Of a stretch of 64,000 nt of DNA, positions 45,199 through 55,157 are shown in pieces. Position 1 is the stretch's first letter. Every line of letters starts with the position of its first letter. The stretch comes from UBA4416 sp040387555. GTDB lineage: Bacteria > Bacteroidota > Bacteroidia > B-17B0 > Aurantibacillaceae. Both the position numbers and the translations under genes were made by a program. Under the pieces are notes generated by a model that did not search any database, was not told the DNA's origin, and worked only from the letters and a program-made list of their open reading frames with translations. The DNA lies in the NCBI GenBank assembly GCA_040387555.1, contig JAZKDO010000003.1, forward strand, positions 248,001 to 312,000, read 5' to 3'.

Positions 45199-45920
45199 CT
45201 CTTAATATAAATTCCATTATGAAATCCGAAGAAAAAAAAGAGAATTTAGGTTTCCTAAATCTTCTTATCCTATTACTCTCATTTTATGTTTTAATTGCTT
45301 TATTAGTTGACACCATATTTAAACTTCCTCCAGAAACTTCGAAATTATTAAATTACATCGACAATATTATATGTGCGGTTTTTCTATTTGACTTCACAGT
45401 TCGCTTTAGAAAAGCAGAGAGTAAACTAGCTTTCATGAAATGGGGTTGGATTGATTTAATTGCCAGTATTCCAACATTCGACTTTATGCGTGCAGGTAGA
45501 CTTCTACGAGTAATTCGCTTGATAAGACTTATTCGTGCATTCCGCTCAACAAAACACATCGTTCAACATGTTTTTAAAAACAAAATTCAAGGCACATTAA
45601 CTTCGGTAGCAATCATTGCTGTTCTTATGCTTTTATTTTCTTCAGTCGCAATTCTGCAATTTGAAACAGACCCGAATAGTAACATCAAAACAGCTGAAGA
45701 TGCTATTTGGTGGTCGTATGTTACAATAACAACTGTAGGTTACGGTGATAAATATCCTGTAACAACTGAAGGTAGAATAATTGCAGTTATATTAATGACA
45801 GTTGGCGTTGGACTCTTCGGAACTTTTACAGCTTTTGTTTCTTCTTGGTTTGTAAAAAGTAATGAGCAGACGCTCCAAATTAGCAGTGACGTGGTAGACC
45901 ATCACAACAACCAAATATAA
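45195..45920 (+). CDS. Voltage-gated potassium channel, six-segment type
   Basis: An inner-membrane ion channel. The 241 residues have six membrane segments. The S4 voltage sensor has regularly spaced arginines (RAGRLLRVIRLIRLIRAFRS), and the pore loop holds the K+ selectivity filter TVGYGD (in WWSYVTITTVGYGDKYPVT). The C-terminus is short, with no RCK domain. The start inside the lipoprotein stop (ATGA) is favoured, although an ATG at 45219 is possible. Pairing with a lipoprotein gene is unusual. Confidence 0.93.
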   Translation: MTLNINSIMKSEEKKENLGFLNLLILLLSFYVLIALLVDTIFKLPPETSKLLNYIDNIICAVFLFDFTVRFRKAESKLAFMKWGWIDLIASIPTFDFMRAGRLLRVIRLIRLIRAFRSTKHIVQHVFKNKIQGTLTSVAIIAVLMLLFSSVAILQFETDPNSNIKTAEDAIWWSYVTITTVGYGDKYPVTTEGRIIAVILMTVGVGLFGTFTAFVSSWFVKSNEQTLQISSDVVDHHNNQI

Positions 45921-46264
45921 ATTTACGATAATTCAAAACTGTTTAAAATAAACTAAATTTAATTGTCAATAAAACTTTCAAAAGAAAAATTACTTAGGTA
46001 ACTTATACTTAGCTAACTGGAAAATCAGATTCTTATTATTTCATAGATAAACTATTTTTTAAAAAGAAAGACATTCCTATTCTTATTAATTCATATATGG
46101 TTTACAACCACTCCTTCAAAAAACATTGATTTAGAATTAAAATAGTAGCCAAAAACTCAGTTTTTAAATTAACAGATTTACTACGTATAAATACCTGTTT
46201 TTTATCGAAAATTAGCAAATGTTCTTTTCATTTTACAATTTGGTGGTTTATAAAATATAACATT
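45921..46264. promoter_or_regulatory. Intergenic region with palindromic site C (GTATAAATAC class)
   Basis: 344 bp without a gene. At 46183-46196, ACGTATAAATACCT is an imperfect inverted repeat of the same class as sites A and B, 69 bp before the start of the SBBP-repeat gene. Nothing else is recognised. Confidence 0.45.
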
Positions 46265-49200
46265 ATGACACAAAAACTACTTTTAATTGCTTTTACATTT
46301 CTAAATGCAACATTATTCTCGCAAGCTGAACAAAAAGCTTTTTTAGATTGGTCTGAGAATACAGGCACCCAAAACTTTTTCTATAAAACGGTTGCGAGCC
46401 GTGACAAAGATTTAAGTGTATATATAGCGGGCGCTACAAAAGCAAATAATGGCTCTACAGATATATTAATATCAAAGCACAATACTTATGGCGATTTGGT
46501 ATGGACTCAGCAGTATAACGGCTTAGCTAACGGCAACGACTACGCATTAGGTATTTATGTTGATAATACAGCAAATTCTTATATTACTGGTATTGTTAGT
46601 AATGATACATCAAGCGCTTCACTCACGGATTTAATAGTTATCAAATACGACCCTTATGGAGATATAATTTGGGAAAGTACTTTTAATGGCGACATGAAGG
46701 GCTTTGATGGTGGCAGGGACATTATAGTCGATGAAAACACCGGGTACGTTTATGTAACTGGTGGAACTCTTAATTCTTCTTATAATTTTGACATCGTCGT
46801 TGTGTGTTTTAATGATAATGGCGTTTATCAATGGTCTTATACTTACGACCACAATTCTTATGATGATATAGGATATAAAATTTCTTTGAAAAAGGGTATA
46901 TTAATATCCGGTGTTGTCACACAATCTCCAAATAATTACAAACTACAAACCATAAAACTTGACCCTTTAGATGGCTCTATAATAACTCAAGCCACAAGCA
47001 CAGCGGTAACAACGTCAAGTGTTGAAATTGTTTCTGATGTTGCTATAGACAATCAAAACAATATTTACATCACTGGTAGCTATGATGTAGTGGCACAAGG
47101 TTTAAATTATTATACTATGAAATTAGATTCAGACCTTGTTACCCAATGGACGCAGACTTATAATGGTAGTAGTAATTTAAACGATTTTGCTAAAGGCTTA
47201 GATGTAGATTCTTTAGGAAATGTGTATGTAACAGGTTACTCAACATCTTCAACACAAGGTGAAAATTATGTAACTATTAAATATGATAGTACTGGCACTC
47301 AACAATGGGTTCAAACCTTTAATAATCAGTTAAATTCAGACGATGAAGCCTTTGATGTAGTTGTTGATGATTCCAGCAATGTATACGTTACTGGTTACAG
47401 CATGAGTGAGATTAATAATAAAGATTATTATACCATTAAATATAATTCAAGTGGTGTAAAAATTTGGGAAATTCAAAATGATGCCAATCATTTAAATGAC
47501 ATGGCTACTAATATTGCTATTGACGATGAAAATAATATTATCGTTACTGGTCAGTGCGAAACATCTCCTAATTTGTTTGAATACAGAGTGAATAAATATA
47601 TTCAGCGTGATATAATTACACCAACTGATTTTAATGGCGAAGCACCTGCATCAAATCATTTGTTTTATCCAAACAACGGGCAATTGATAGATACTAATCA
47701 TATTTCTGTTACTACTATTAAATTCTTGACTAATAATACTAACCCTACTTTTTATTTTAAAGACCACAGTCAGACTTTTGTTTTTTCGAAACCTGACACT
47801 GCCCAAACTAACAGAAAGGATACATTGCATCGAATAGATTTATTATTTAATGATGCTAATGATATTGCAAAAACGTACCCAATGGAACAACAGGACAAAG
47901 CATACTTAAACTTTTTTCTACCACATACAGGTGACGCCAAAACGAAAGGCATTTTTGGAAATAAACGTTTAATTACTCCAAACATTTATAACAACATTGA
48001 TTTGATGTGTAGTTCTAACTTACATGGTATAAAATACTATTTTATTATAAAGCCAGGTGGTGAAATCAGAGATATTCAGATGGAATTTATTGGAGCGTCA
48101 TCATTTAGTTTAAATAGTTCTACAAATGCTTTATCAATTAATAGTAATATTGGAAGCATTACCTTCGACAAGCCAGTAGCATATCAATTAACTACTGGTA
48201 ATAGTACAGTAGCTGTTACTAGTTTCTCTCCAACGTGGACATCCAATGGAGCATCGAATAAGTTCAAATTTAATCATGGGACTTATACAAGTTCGCTGAC
48301 ACTTGTAATAGAAGTTGATGAGGGGAATGCAATATACTCTCCAACTTCATCAGGAAATATCAAGTGGTCTACTTATCTAGGTGGGTCTAGTTCCGACATG
48401 AATAACAAGGTAAAAACAAACAATTTGCATGAAATTTTTGTGGTTGGACAAAGTCTTTCAACAGTCTTTCCTCAAAACAGTGGTGTTTCTACGATATTTC
48501 AAACTGCAAATGCGGGAGCTATGGACGGAGTTATTTCAAAATTTAGTCCTGTTGGGGAATTGATGTGGTCTACTTATGTTGGGGGCGATAAACATGACAA
48601 TCTAGTTGATATCGCATTTCACCCTAGCGGTGATTTATATTTTGTTGGTAATACAAATTCTAGTAATCTGCCTTACGTAAATAAAAGCGGCGCTGATAAC
48701 GATGATTCATACGCAGGAGCCACAGCGATAGGAAACACAACAGAACTATATTGGACTCCAAAAGAAGCTTTTATATTTCAATTATCTTCAGACGCACAAA
48801 CAAATAAATGGTTGAGATATTATGGTGGTAGTGAATTTGACGGCTTAACAGCATGTGCATTTGATAACAACAAGAATTTTTTTATAACAGGATTTTCGAA
48901 TTCTCCTGATATTTCAAATGTTACTCCTACAGGTTCATATGCTCAAACGAACCCTTCGGTGTCACCCTTCAATAATAGTTGTGATGGAATCATCGCTAGA
49001 TTTAATACAAGCTCAGTTATCACTTGGGCAACATATATAGGTAGTAAGACTAGTGTTGGCAATGCGCCAGATGATAGATTAATGGATATAGTGATTGCTG
49101 ATGGCTCAGATGGTGGACCACAAGATTTTTACGTTTGTGGTCATGCATCTGGAACTGATTATCCAATAGTATATACAGGAAGTGAATCTCACTATTCATC

Positions 49201-50185
49201 AAATGAAGATGATGCAGTAGTCACGAGATTTACTAATACTGGTGCTATTGTCTGGTCAACTTATTTAAGTGGGACTGGTTCTGATTTAGCTAAAGCTATT
49301 GCCTATAACAATGGACTTTATGTAACTGGTCATACAAGCTCTTCCGATTTCTTGACAATCGATTCTGGTAATGAATATTATGATGGTTCATACGGAACAG
49401 GGGGGTCAGATGCCTTCTTTACAAAAGTTAATATAAATAACATAATAACACATTCAACTTTTATTGGAGGTTCGAATAATGAGTATGGTCATGATATTGC
49501 CATTGATTATACTAATGATGTAGCATATATATCAGGTGAATCTAACGGTTCTGATTTTCCAATTCCAACAAACAATCCTACTAACACTTATAATCAATCT
49601 TATTCTGGGTCAGGAACAACACCTTTTGATAATTTTATTTGTGCTTTAAAAGACAATCAAACAAGCATGTTGTGGGGAACTTACCTAGGGGGTTCTTTAA
49701 ATGAATGTAATTCTGGTAAATCAAATGATGACCTTCATCAATCAATTTGTATCGATGGCTCCAATTTTTATTTAGTAGGATTGACAAAAACAAATGAAAC
49801 GCAAACATTACCATTTCCTTTGGACAATAATGGTGGCGCACCGACTTATTTTCAAAGCTCTCTAAATGGACTTATGGATGCTACACTTACGAAGTTTGAC
49901 TTAGTTCCGGTAAATGTAGTCGGGGTAAAGGAATTGACACTTGCTAATGATGCTATTTCTATCTATCCCAATCCTACGTCATCAAATTTATTTATTAAAT
50001 TGAATGTTAAGATTGAGAAAGCTTCTTATAAGATTGTAAACAGTTTGGGACAAATAGTATCTGAAGGCCAATTAAAGGCGAACTTAAATTCCATTTCAAC
50101 GGAAAGGTTAAGCAGTGGATTCTACGTAATTGAGATATCAGATAACAAATCGATTTTTTCTAATAAATTTGTTAAGCATGATTAA
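46265..50185 (+). CDS. Secreted SBBP beta-propeller protein with T9SS type A sorting tail
   Basis: 1306 residues. A signal peptide (about 1-20, ending LFSQ) is followed by many SBBP-type propeller repeats in two blocks (about 30-440 and 690-1210): units such as DSLGNVYVTGYS and WSTYLGGSSSDM with a Gly-rich turn. A beta-sandwich region (about 450-680) separates them. The last 80 residues are a T9SS type A C-terminal domain (ISIYPNPTSSNLFIKLN, LSSGFYVIEI). The protein should be exported by the type IX system and lipid-anchored or released; the ligand is unknown. Its stop overlaps the next start by 8 bp (ATGATTAA). Confidence 0.9.
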   Translation: MTQKLLLIAFTFLNATLFSQAEQKAFLDWSENTGTQNFFYKTVASRDKDLSVYIAGATKANNGSTDILISKHNTYGDLVWTQQYNGLANGNDYALGIYVDNTANSYITGIVSNDTSSASLTDLIVIKYDPYGDIIWESTFNGDMKGFDGGRDIIVDENTGYVYVTGGTLNSSYNFDIVVVCFNDNGVYQWSYTYDHNSYDDIGYKISLKKGILISGVVTQSPNNYKLQTIKLDPLDGSIITQATSTAVTTSSVEIVSDVAIDNQNNIYITGSYDVVAQGLNYYTMKLDSDLVTQWTQTYNGSSNLNDFAKGLDVDSLGNVYVTGYSTSSTQGENYVTIKYDSTGTQQWVQTFNNQLNSDDEAFDVVVDDSSNVYVTGYSMSEINNKDYYTIKYNSSGVKIWEIQNDANHLNDMATNIAIDDENNIIVTGQCETSPNLFEYRVNKYIQRDIITPTDFNGEAPASNHLFYPNNGQLIDTNHISVTTIKFLTNNTNPTFYFKDHSQTFVFSKPDTAQTNRKDTLHRIDLLFNDANDIAKTYPMEQQDKAYLNFFLPHTGDAKTKGIFGNKRLITPNIYNNIDLMCSSNLHGIKYYFIIKPGGEIRDIQMEFIGASSFSLNSSTNALSINSNIGSITFDKPVAYQLTTGNSTVAVTSFSPTWTSNGASNKFKFNHGTYTSSLTLVIEVDEGNAIYSPTSSGNIKWSTYLGGSSSDMNNKVKTNNLHEIFVVGQSLSTVFPQNSGVSTIFQTANAGAMDGVISKFSPVGELMWSTYVGGDKHDNLVDIAFHPSGDLYFVGNTNSSNLPYVNKSGADNDDSYAGATAIGNTTELYWTPKEAFIFQLSSDAQTNKWLRYYGGSEFDGLTACAFDNNKNFFITGFSNSPDISNVTPTGSYAQTNPSVSPFNNSCDGIIARFNTSSVITWATYIGSKTSVGNAPDDRLMDIVIADGSDGGPQDFYVCGHASGTDYPIVYTGSESHYSSNEDDAVVTRFTNTGAIVWSTYLSGTGSDLAKAIAYNNGLYVTGHTSSSDFLTIDSGNEYYDGSYGTGGSDAFFTKVNINNIITHSTFIGGSNNEYGHDIAIDYTNDVAYISGESNGSDFPIPTNNPTNTYNQSYSGSGTTPFDNFICALKDNQTSMLWGTYLGGSLNECNSGKSNDDLHQSICIDGSNFYLVGLTKTNETQTLPFPLDNNGGAPTYFQSSLNGLMDATLTKFDLVPVNVVGVKELTLANDAISIYPNPTSSNLFIKLNVKIEKASYKIVNSLGQIVSEGQLKANLNSISTERLSSGFYVIEISDNKSIFSNKFVKHD

Positions 50186-51587
50186 AAAAATCATTTTAAT
50201 TTTCTTTCAATTTTCTTTTCTTCTTACAGAGTCTCAAAACTGGGACTCTGTAAGAGGCGGGGTATTTAATAAACAATTAGAGAGAGTTTTATTTGATTCA
50301 GTTCATAATACGCTTATAGTTAGCAGCAAGTTTGTAAATCGAGTTGGAAGCATACCAGTTAGAGGAATATGTTCATTTGATGGATATAAATGGGATTCTT
50401 TATCGTCAGGAATTAACTCACACGACAAAGTTTTAAATCCTTCATTTTCTCAAGGAATGGCACTTGCTTGTATTCCATATCAAGGTAAATTACTTGTAGG
50501 CGGAATGTATCAATCAATTGGTGGTATTAATGCCACGTCCTTAGCATTATGGGATGGAGTCAAATGGGATAGTTTGAGTAAACGCGCATTTAGGTTTAAT
50601 GATAATCCTGTTCAAGTATCAGGATTTTTAAGGAGAGGGAATTTACTTTACCTAACAGGAAATTTTGACACGATTGCGGGTCAGCCAAGCAAAGGACTGG
50701 CAATTTGGGATGGAACAAATTTCAGTTCTGTGTCATTGCCAATAGGTTCAGGGTTCCAGAATATTTCCTCAATTATAGAATATCAAAATGATATTTATAT
50801 AGCAGGAGATGGGTTCCTTATTGGCTCAAATAATAATGCAAGAGACATATTTAAATTTAATGGTTCTAATTGGGTTTCTACAACAGGAACAGGTGTTTTA
50901 GGGAATTTCTCTGGGATAGCCGATTTGGAAATATACAATAACGAATTATACGCCTGTGGTCATTTTACAAAAGCAGATGGAAACCCTGCCGATAATATAA
51001 TGAAATGGAACGGAAGTCAATGGCAGGATATTGGATTTGGAAATGACCTTTCTGCATTTGTAAGTATTAAAAAAATGTTGGTTCACAATAATAAACTATG
51101 GGTATTTGGTGGTTTTTACAAAGCTGCAAATGGATTCGCCAGCATGGCTGCTTCTTATGACGGAACAAATTGGTGCGGTTTAAAAGATACATTAGATAAT
51201 ATCATAACTACTGCTACTATTTATAATGACACGATTTTTATTGGGGGGGGATTTTGGACTGCTAATTCAGACTCACTACATTTTTTGGGAAAATTAAAAG
51301 ATGAAAACTTATATAATCAATGTATTAATGCTGTTAGTGTAAAAGTAAATTATTTTGATTCCGTTACTTCAATTTATCCAAATCCAACTACTTCAATAGT
51401 AAATATTTTAAACGAGCAAAATGAATTTCAAAACTCAACTATTGAAATCAAAAATTATTTGGGTCAATCGATTTTTACTTCTGTTTATAGTCCAGCAATT
51501 GATTTTTCACTTTTTTCTCCAGGTATGTATTTTTTAATCATAAAGGATAAACCAAATTGGAAAGCAATTAAAATTATCAAAGAATAA
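50178..51587 (+). CDS. Secreted propeller-like protein with T9SS type A sorting tail
   Basis: 469 residues from the ATG at 50178; the frame is open upstream but overlaps the previous gene. A signal peptide (MIKKIILIFFQFSFLLTESQ) is followed by repeated WDG/WDS units (LALWDGVKWDSLS, LAIWDGTNF, IMKWNGSQWQDI), suggesting a kelch-like beta-propeller. The C-terminal 75 residues are a T9SS type A domain (SIYPNPTTSIVNIL, FSPGMYFLIIKD). Translationally coupled to the SBBP gene; the pair is probably secreted together. Confidence 0.87.
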   Translation: MIKKIILIFFQFSFLLTESQNWDSVRGGVFNKQLERVLFDSVHNTLIVSSKFVNRVGSIPVRGICSFDGYKWDSLSSGINSHDKVLNPSFSQGMALACIPYQGKLLVGGMYQSIGGINATSLALWDGVKWDSLSKRAFRFNDNPVQVSGFLRRGNLLYLTGNFDTIAGQPSKGLAIWDGTNFSSVSLPIGSGFQNISSIIEYQNDIYIAGDGFLIGSNNNARDIFKFNGSNWVSTTGTGVLGNFSGIADLEIYNNELYACGHFTKADGNPADNIMKWNGSQWQDIGFGNDLSAFVSIKKMLVHNNKLWVFGGFYKAANGFASMAASYDGTNWCGLKDTLDNIITTATIYNDTIFIGGGFWTANSDSLHFLGKLKDENLYNQCINAVSVKVNYFDSVTSIYPNPTTSIVNILNEQNEFQNSTIEIKNYLGQSIFTSVYSPAIDFSLFSPGMYFLIIKDKPNWKAIKIIKE

Positions 51588-51598
51588 CAAGAATTAAC

Positions 51599-52105
51599 AT
51601 GAGAAAAATAACCATAATAGTTGTTGCCGTTTTTGTGGCTTTGACAACATTCTGTTTCTTTAATAGAGACAGTAAAGCGGAAACATGTGGGGGTAGATGC
51701 ACAGGAAGTTCCTCTTGCTCGGCCTGTAAGAATTGTAGTAGGTGCGCACATTGTAGTAATGGCGGAACTTGCGGAGTTTGCTCTGGAGGAAGCAGTGACG
51801 AAAGCTCAACGCCTAAAAAACATTATAGCTCATCTTCGTATTCATCTTCCAGCCATAAATCTTCAAATAAGTCAACTGTGGAAGCCAAAAAATCAGTCGT
51901 TCAAACATACTTTGTAAAAACTTCTATACTAAATATTCGAAAAGAACCCACTAAATCATCTGAAACCGTATGCGTAGCTAAAAAGAAAGAGAAAGTTAAA
52001 ATTTTAAAGGAATACAATGATACTTGGTATTATGTTCTGGTATTATGCAATGGCAAGAAAGTGCATGGATATATTACAAAAAATTCAGTTATTAAGGTAT
52101 ATTAA
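51599..52105 (+). CDS. Cys-rich exported protein with C-terminal SH3 domain
   Basis: 168 residues. A membrane or signal segment (about 5-24) is followed by a short Cys-rich block (about 29-62) with ten Cys at close, CxxC-like spacing (CSACKNCSRCAHC), a Ser-rich linker (about 65-95) and a bacterial SH3-like domain (about 103-168; LNIRKEPTKSSETV, YYVLVLCNGKKVHGYI). The Cys block may bind metal or form disulfides. It starts 11 bp after the propeller gene, so it is the third gene of that operon. The role is unknown. Confidence 0.8.
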   Translation: MRKITIIVVAVFVALTTFCFFNRDSKAETCGGRCTGSSSCSACKNCSRCAHCSNGGTCGVCSGGSSDESSTPKKHYSSSSYSSSSHKSSNKSTVEAKKSVVQTYFVKTSILNIRKEPTKSSETVCVAKKKEKVKILKEYNDTWYYVLVLCNGKKVHGYITKNSVIKVY

Positions 52106-52221
52106 TCTAACTGGCATAATTTCACACTGTAAGAGCATTCGCTAGCTTTGAGCACTACTGGCAAACACAAACGCTATGCGGTATGTAAAAAAACAAACTA
52201 AATAAGTCTGGACGAAAATTA

Positions 52222-53514
52222 CTAATGAGGTGGTTCGTCGATTCTGTTCAATAAATTAGCAGGAATAGATTTAGTTGCATTAGCACCAAGTGATTTTATT
52301 TTTTGCATTCTGCCAATTATAGTTCCACCCTTTTGTTTTGACTCTGTAAGCTTACTCATCGCATCAGAATAGTCAGATTTTACACCGTCTAATTTCTTTC
52401 CTAGGTTGATTAAATCCTCTACAAAACCGACAAATTTATCATAAAGCAGACCGCTTTCTTCTGCAATCTCCGCTACGTTTTGTCTTTGATTTTCTTGCTT
52501 CCATATGTATGATATAGTCCTTAATGTAGCCAATAAGGTAGACGTTGACACAAGTACTATATTTTTATCAAGGGCTTTATCGAACAATCTGTTATCTTCC
52601 CTTAGAGCTGCATATAAGGCAGGCTCGATGGGTATGAACATAAGCACATAATCTGGTGGGTTGATGTTATAAAGCTTATGATAATTCTTGTCACCTAAGT
52701 CTGATATATGCCTGCTGATACTCGTAACATGGGTTTTTAAAAAGCCTGCTTGAGTAATCTCATTTTCTTCATTGAAAAATTGCTCATAAGCCACCAAGGA
52801 AACTTTAGAATCCAAAATTAAATGTTTGTCTCCTGGGAGATTGATAACATAATCTGGCCTTTGAGTTTTCCCTTCTTCATTAATAAGACTAAGTTGAGTT
52901 GTATAATGAATGCCTTTTTCCAGTCCAGCTTTATTTAAAATCATTTCGAGTTGAATTTCACCCCAACCACCTTGAAGCTTTTTATCTCCTTTTAAGGCAT
53001 TAGTTAATTTCGTAGCGTCCTCTCCAATTTGTTTATTCAATGCAACGATATGCTCAAGTTCTTTCTTTAAGGATGTTTTCTCACGAATATCTTCATTGAA
53101 GTTCTTGTCAACCTTTGCTTCAAAGTCTTTAATCTTTTCTTTGAGAGGATTAAGAATATCTGAGACTTTTTTCTCGTTTAGCTCCAGAAATTTACTGCTC
53201 TTCTCTTCAAATATCTTATGTGAAAGAGCGCTAAATTCCAAACTTAACTTATTTTTTATTTCATCAAACTCTGCCTTGTGCTCAATGAGTCTAGCATCAA
53301 GATTGGCATTTTTTTCTTTAAAAGTCGCCAATTGATTGTTTAACTCGATTATTTCTAAACCTTTTGCTTTATTATCAGCATGCAGTTCTGAATACAATGA
53401 TTTTTGGATGTAGTTTTCGTCAGTAGATTTTGTGTCTGCATTTGCAGCCTTTTGAAACTTCCCGATGAAGTAACCTAATACTCCGCCTATTAATAATCCT
53501 ATAATAATTTCCAT
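52222..53514 (-). CDS. rmuC: DNA recombination protein RmuC
   Basis: 430 residues. An N-terminal membrane anchor (about 2-18, IIGLLIGGVLGYFIG) is followed by a long coiled coil (about 25-170) and the RmuC PD-(D/E)XK-related domain (about 190-370; LQGGWGEIQLEMIL, RPDYVINLPGDKHLILDSK, VLMFIPIEPALYAAL). RmuC limits DNA inversion at short inverted repeats and is thought to be a nuclease. It sits beside the transposase gene at the right of the accessory island; it is often a core gene, so it might mark native sequence within the island. Confidence 0.93.
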   Translation of the reverse strand: MEIIIGLLIGGVLGYFIGKFQKAANADTKSTDENYIQKSLYSELHADNKAKGLEIIELNNQLATFKEKNANLDARLIEHKAEFDEIKNKLSLEFSALSHKIFEEKSSKFLELNEKKVSDILNPLKEKIKDFEAKVDKNFNEDIREKTSLKKELEHIVALNKQIGEDATKLTNALKGDKKLQGGWGEIQLEMILNKAGLEKGIHYTTQLSLINEEGKTQRPDYVINLPGDKHLILDSKVSLVAYEQFFNEENEITQAGFLKTHVTSISRHISDLGDKNYHKLYNINPPDYVLMFIPIEPALYAALREDNRLFDKALDKNIVLVSTSTLLATLRTISYIWKQENQRQNVAEIAEESGLLYDKFVGFVEDLINLGKKLDGVKSDYSDAMSKLTESKQKGGTIIGRMQKIKSLGANATKSIPANLLNRIDEPPH

Positions 53515-53640
53515 GATTTTTGTATTTTAAGTTGTGTATAATTTAAAAACTCCCAGTTTCAAGAACTGCTATACCCATTTTATTCATTAACAAAATTATG
53601 TATTTACCACAGCTCTCTTTTGATATTGTACAAACATTTA

Positions 53641-55014
53641 TCAGGTTCTACAAACAATGTTATCCCACCCTTCAAGATAATCCCTGCCTTTTATCACCAT
53701 TTTCTGATTGAGAACCTTTTCTAGTAACACGAAGAGTCTTTTCAAAGCAAGGTCGTCTATTTCGAATGTATAGGTATCATTTTTACCACGGGCAAACACT
53801 GTCATAAATTTTGCATGGAAAGCCTTTAACTGCATTGTTTCAGTAACGATATCAGAACAAGCATTCTTTAATGAGATAATCGATATATCTTTCACCATAC
53901 TTTTGTACATAATGTACATCATACTGCAAACATGTAAGTAAGCTATGTTTTCATTCATATTAATAAACGGTACAGCATGCCAGTTAAAGAAATTCTTAAG
54001 CTCACAAAAAGACTGTTCGCATAGGGCTCGTTGATTATAAGAATCCAAAATCTTTTCTGCACTCATATTAATATCATTCGTTACCACGCCAAAAAGTTTT
54101 GGCTCAACTTTTTTATCTAATCTAGTGCCTTTTTTCTTGGTGTAAACACATTTATAGGTATCGCCATAAAAATCTCTCATTAGGATTAATGGCAATCGCT
54201 GGCCATCATCTAATAGCTTATAAATCTTTTCGTTTTCTTTTTGGTTCCTTACTAGTCTAATAAAAAATTTCTTTCCTGTGGCATGAAGATATTTCATTAT
54301 ACCTAAATTAAATCCAGCGCTATCAATTCTAACTTTAGAAATTCTAAGACCATAAGACTCTATTTTTTCAATAGCGCTCTTTAAAGCATTATAAATGTCA
54401 TACTTAGCATGAGTGTTACCATTTCTTCCTTCAATCCATACTGGGACACCATTCAAGAAAACGACCATAGGGTGATATCCAGACCTCATTTTATAGGTTA
54501 TAGTGGCGTCCTTTTTCTTCGTTTCCAATACGGTCGCATCAATATCCAAAACATATTCTGCACCCTTTACAAGATATCCAAATTGCATAGCTGTTTCAAT
54601 GAGCGTGTTATTTAAAAAATTATTTATGTTTGTCTGTTGAACGCTGACTTTCACCTCCTTCATTCCATTTTTTAGGGTTTGGATATAATCAGTTTTAACT
54701 ACATCATTTGGAACAGCAAGGGACTTAACCAATAAGCCGACCGTATCATGTCCTATTGATTTGTTGTAGTATGTAGTCTCAAATTTTGATTTTCTGATTT
54801 TCTCAGTATCAGCAATTCGTTTGTCTTTATTCAAGCATGTGACAAACATTTGACAAATTGCATCGAAGTAAGAATACTTTGCATTCTTTCCTCTCCTACT
54901 TGGAAATTTATCATTTACAAATTTCTTGAATTGCCGTCTCTTAAGATAGTTTAAGACATGCCACACCCCGCCATTGGCGATGCGTTTGATTTTTTCATAA
55001 CGAATCTTGCCCAT
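53641..55014 (-). mobile_element. IS1380-family transposase gene (IS ends not found)
   Basis: 457-residue DDE transposase of IS1380 type, apparently full length. Catalytic motifs are visible: YVLDIDATVL with the first Asp, VRIDSAGFNLG with the second, and YNQRALCEQSFCELKNFFNW with the Glu. The N-terminus (YLKRRQFKKFVNDKFPSRR) is typical. No frameshift or stop, so it may still be active. I could not identify terminal inverted repeats or a target duplication within 150 bp on either side, so the element limits are unknown. The start codon is buried in a hairpin. Confidence 0.88.
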
Positions 55015-55038
55015 TTTTTCAATTTGTTATTGAAAAAA
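55014..55038 (-). promoter_or_regulatory. Hairpin covering the transposase start codon
   Basis: On the minus strand TTTTTTCAAT, a 5-nt loop, then ATTGAAAAAA whose final A is the first base of the ATG. Such structures in IS leaders can block translation of read-through transcripts. The pairing is exact over 10 bp; the effect is inference. Confidence 0.5.
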
Positions 55039-55126
55039 ACACAGGTCGTTTGCTTTATGAAGCAAAATTTATTACCTTTGACTTGCAACATCGTAGGTAT
55101 TTTTTACTTATAAAATACTTCAACCT

Positions 55127-55157
55127 AAAGCCTTAGTCGTCAGAAAACTAAGGCTTT
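55127..55157. terminator. Terminator-like inverted repeat between the transposase and the small gene
   Basis: AAAGCCTTAG, an 11-nt loop, CTAAGGCTTT, then TTG TTTTTTT on the plus strand. It includes the stop of the minus-strand gene at 55148. On the minus strand the downstream arm is less T-rich. Confidence 0.6.

Noticed and set aside
53515..55147. Terminal inverted repeats for the IS1380 element
   Set aside because: Comparing 130 bp on each side gave only short AT-rich matches; I could not set element limits.
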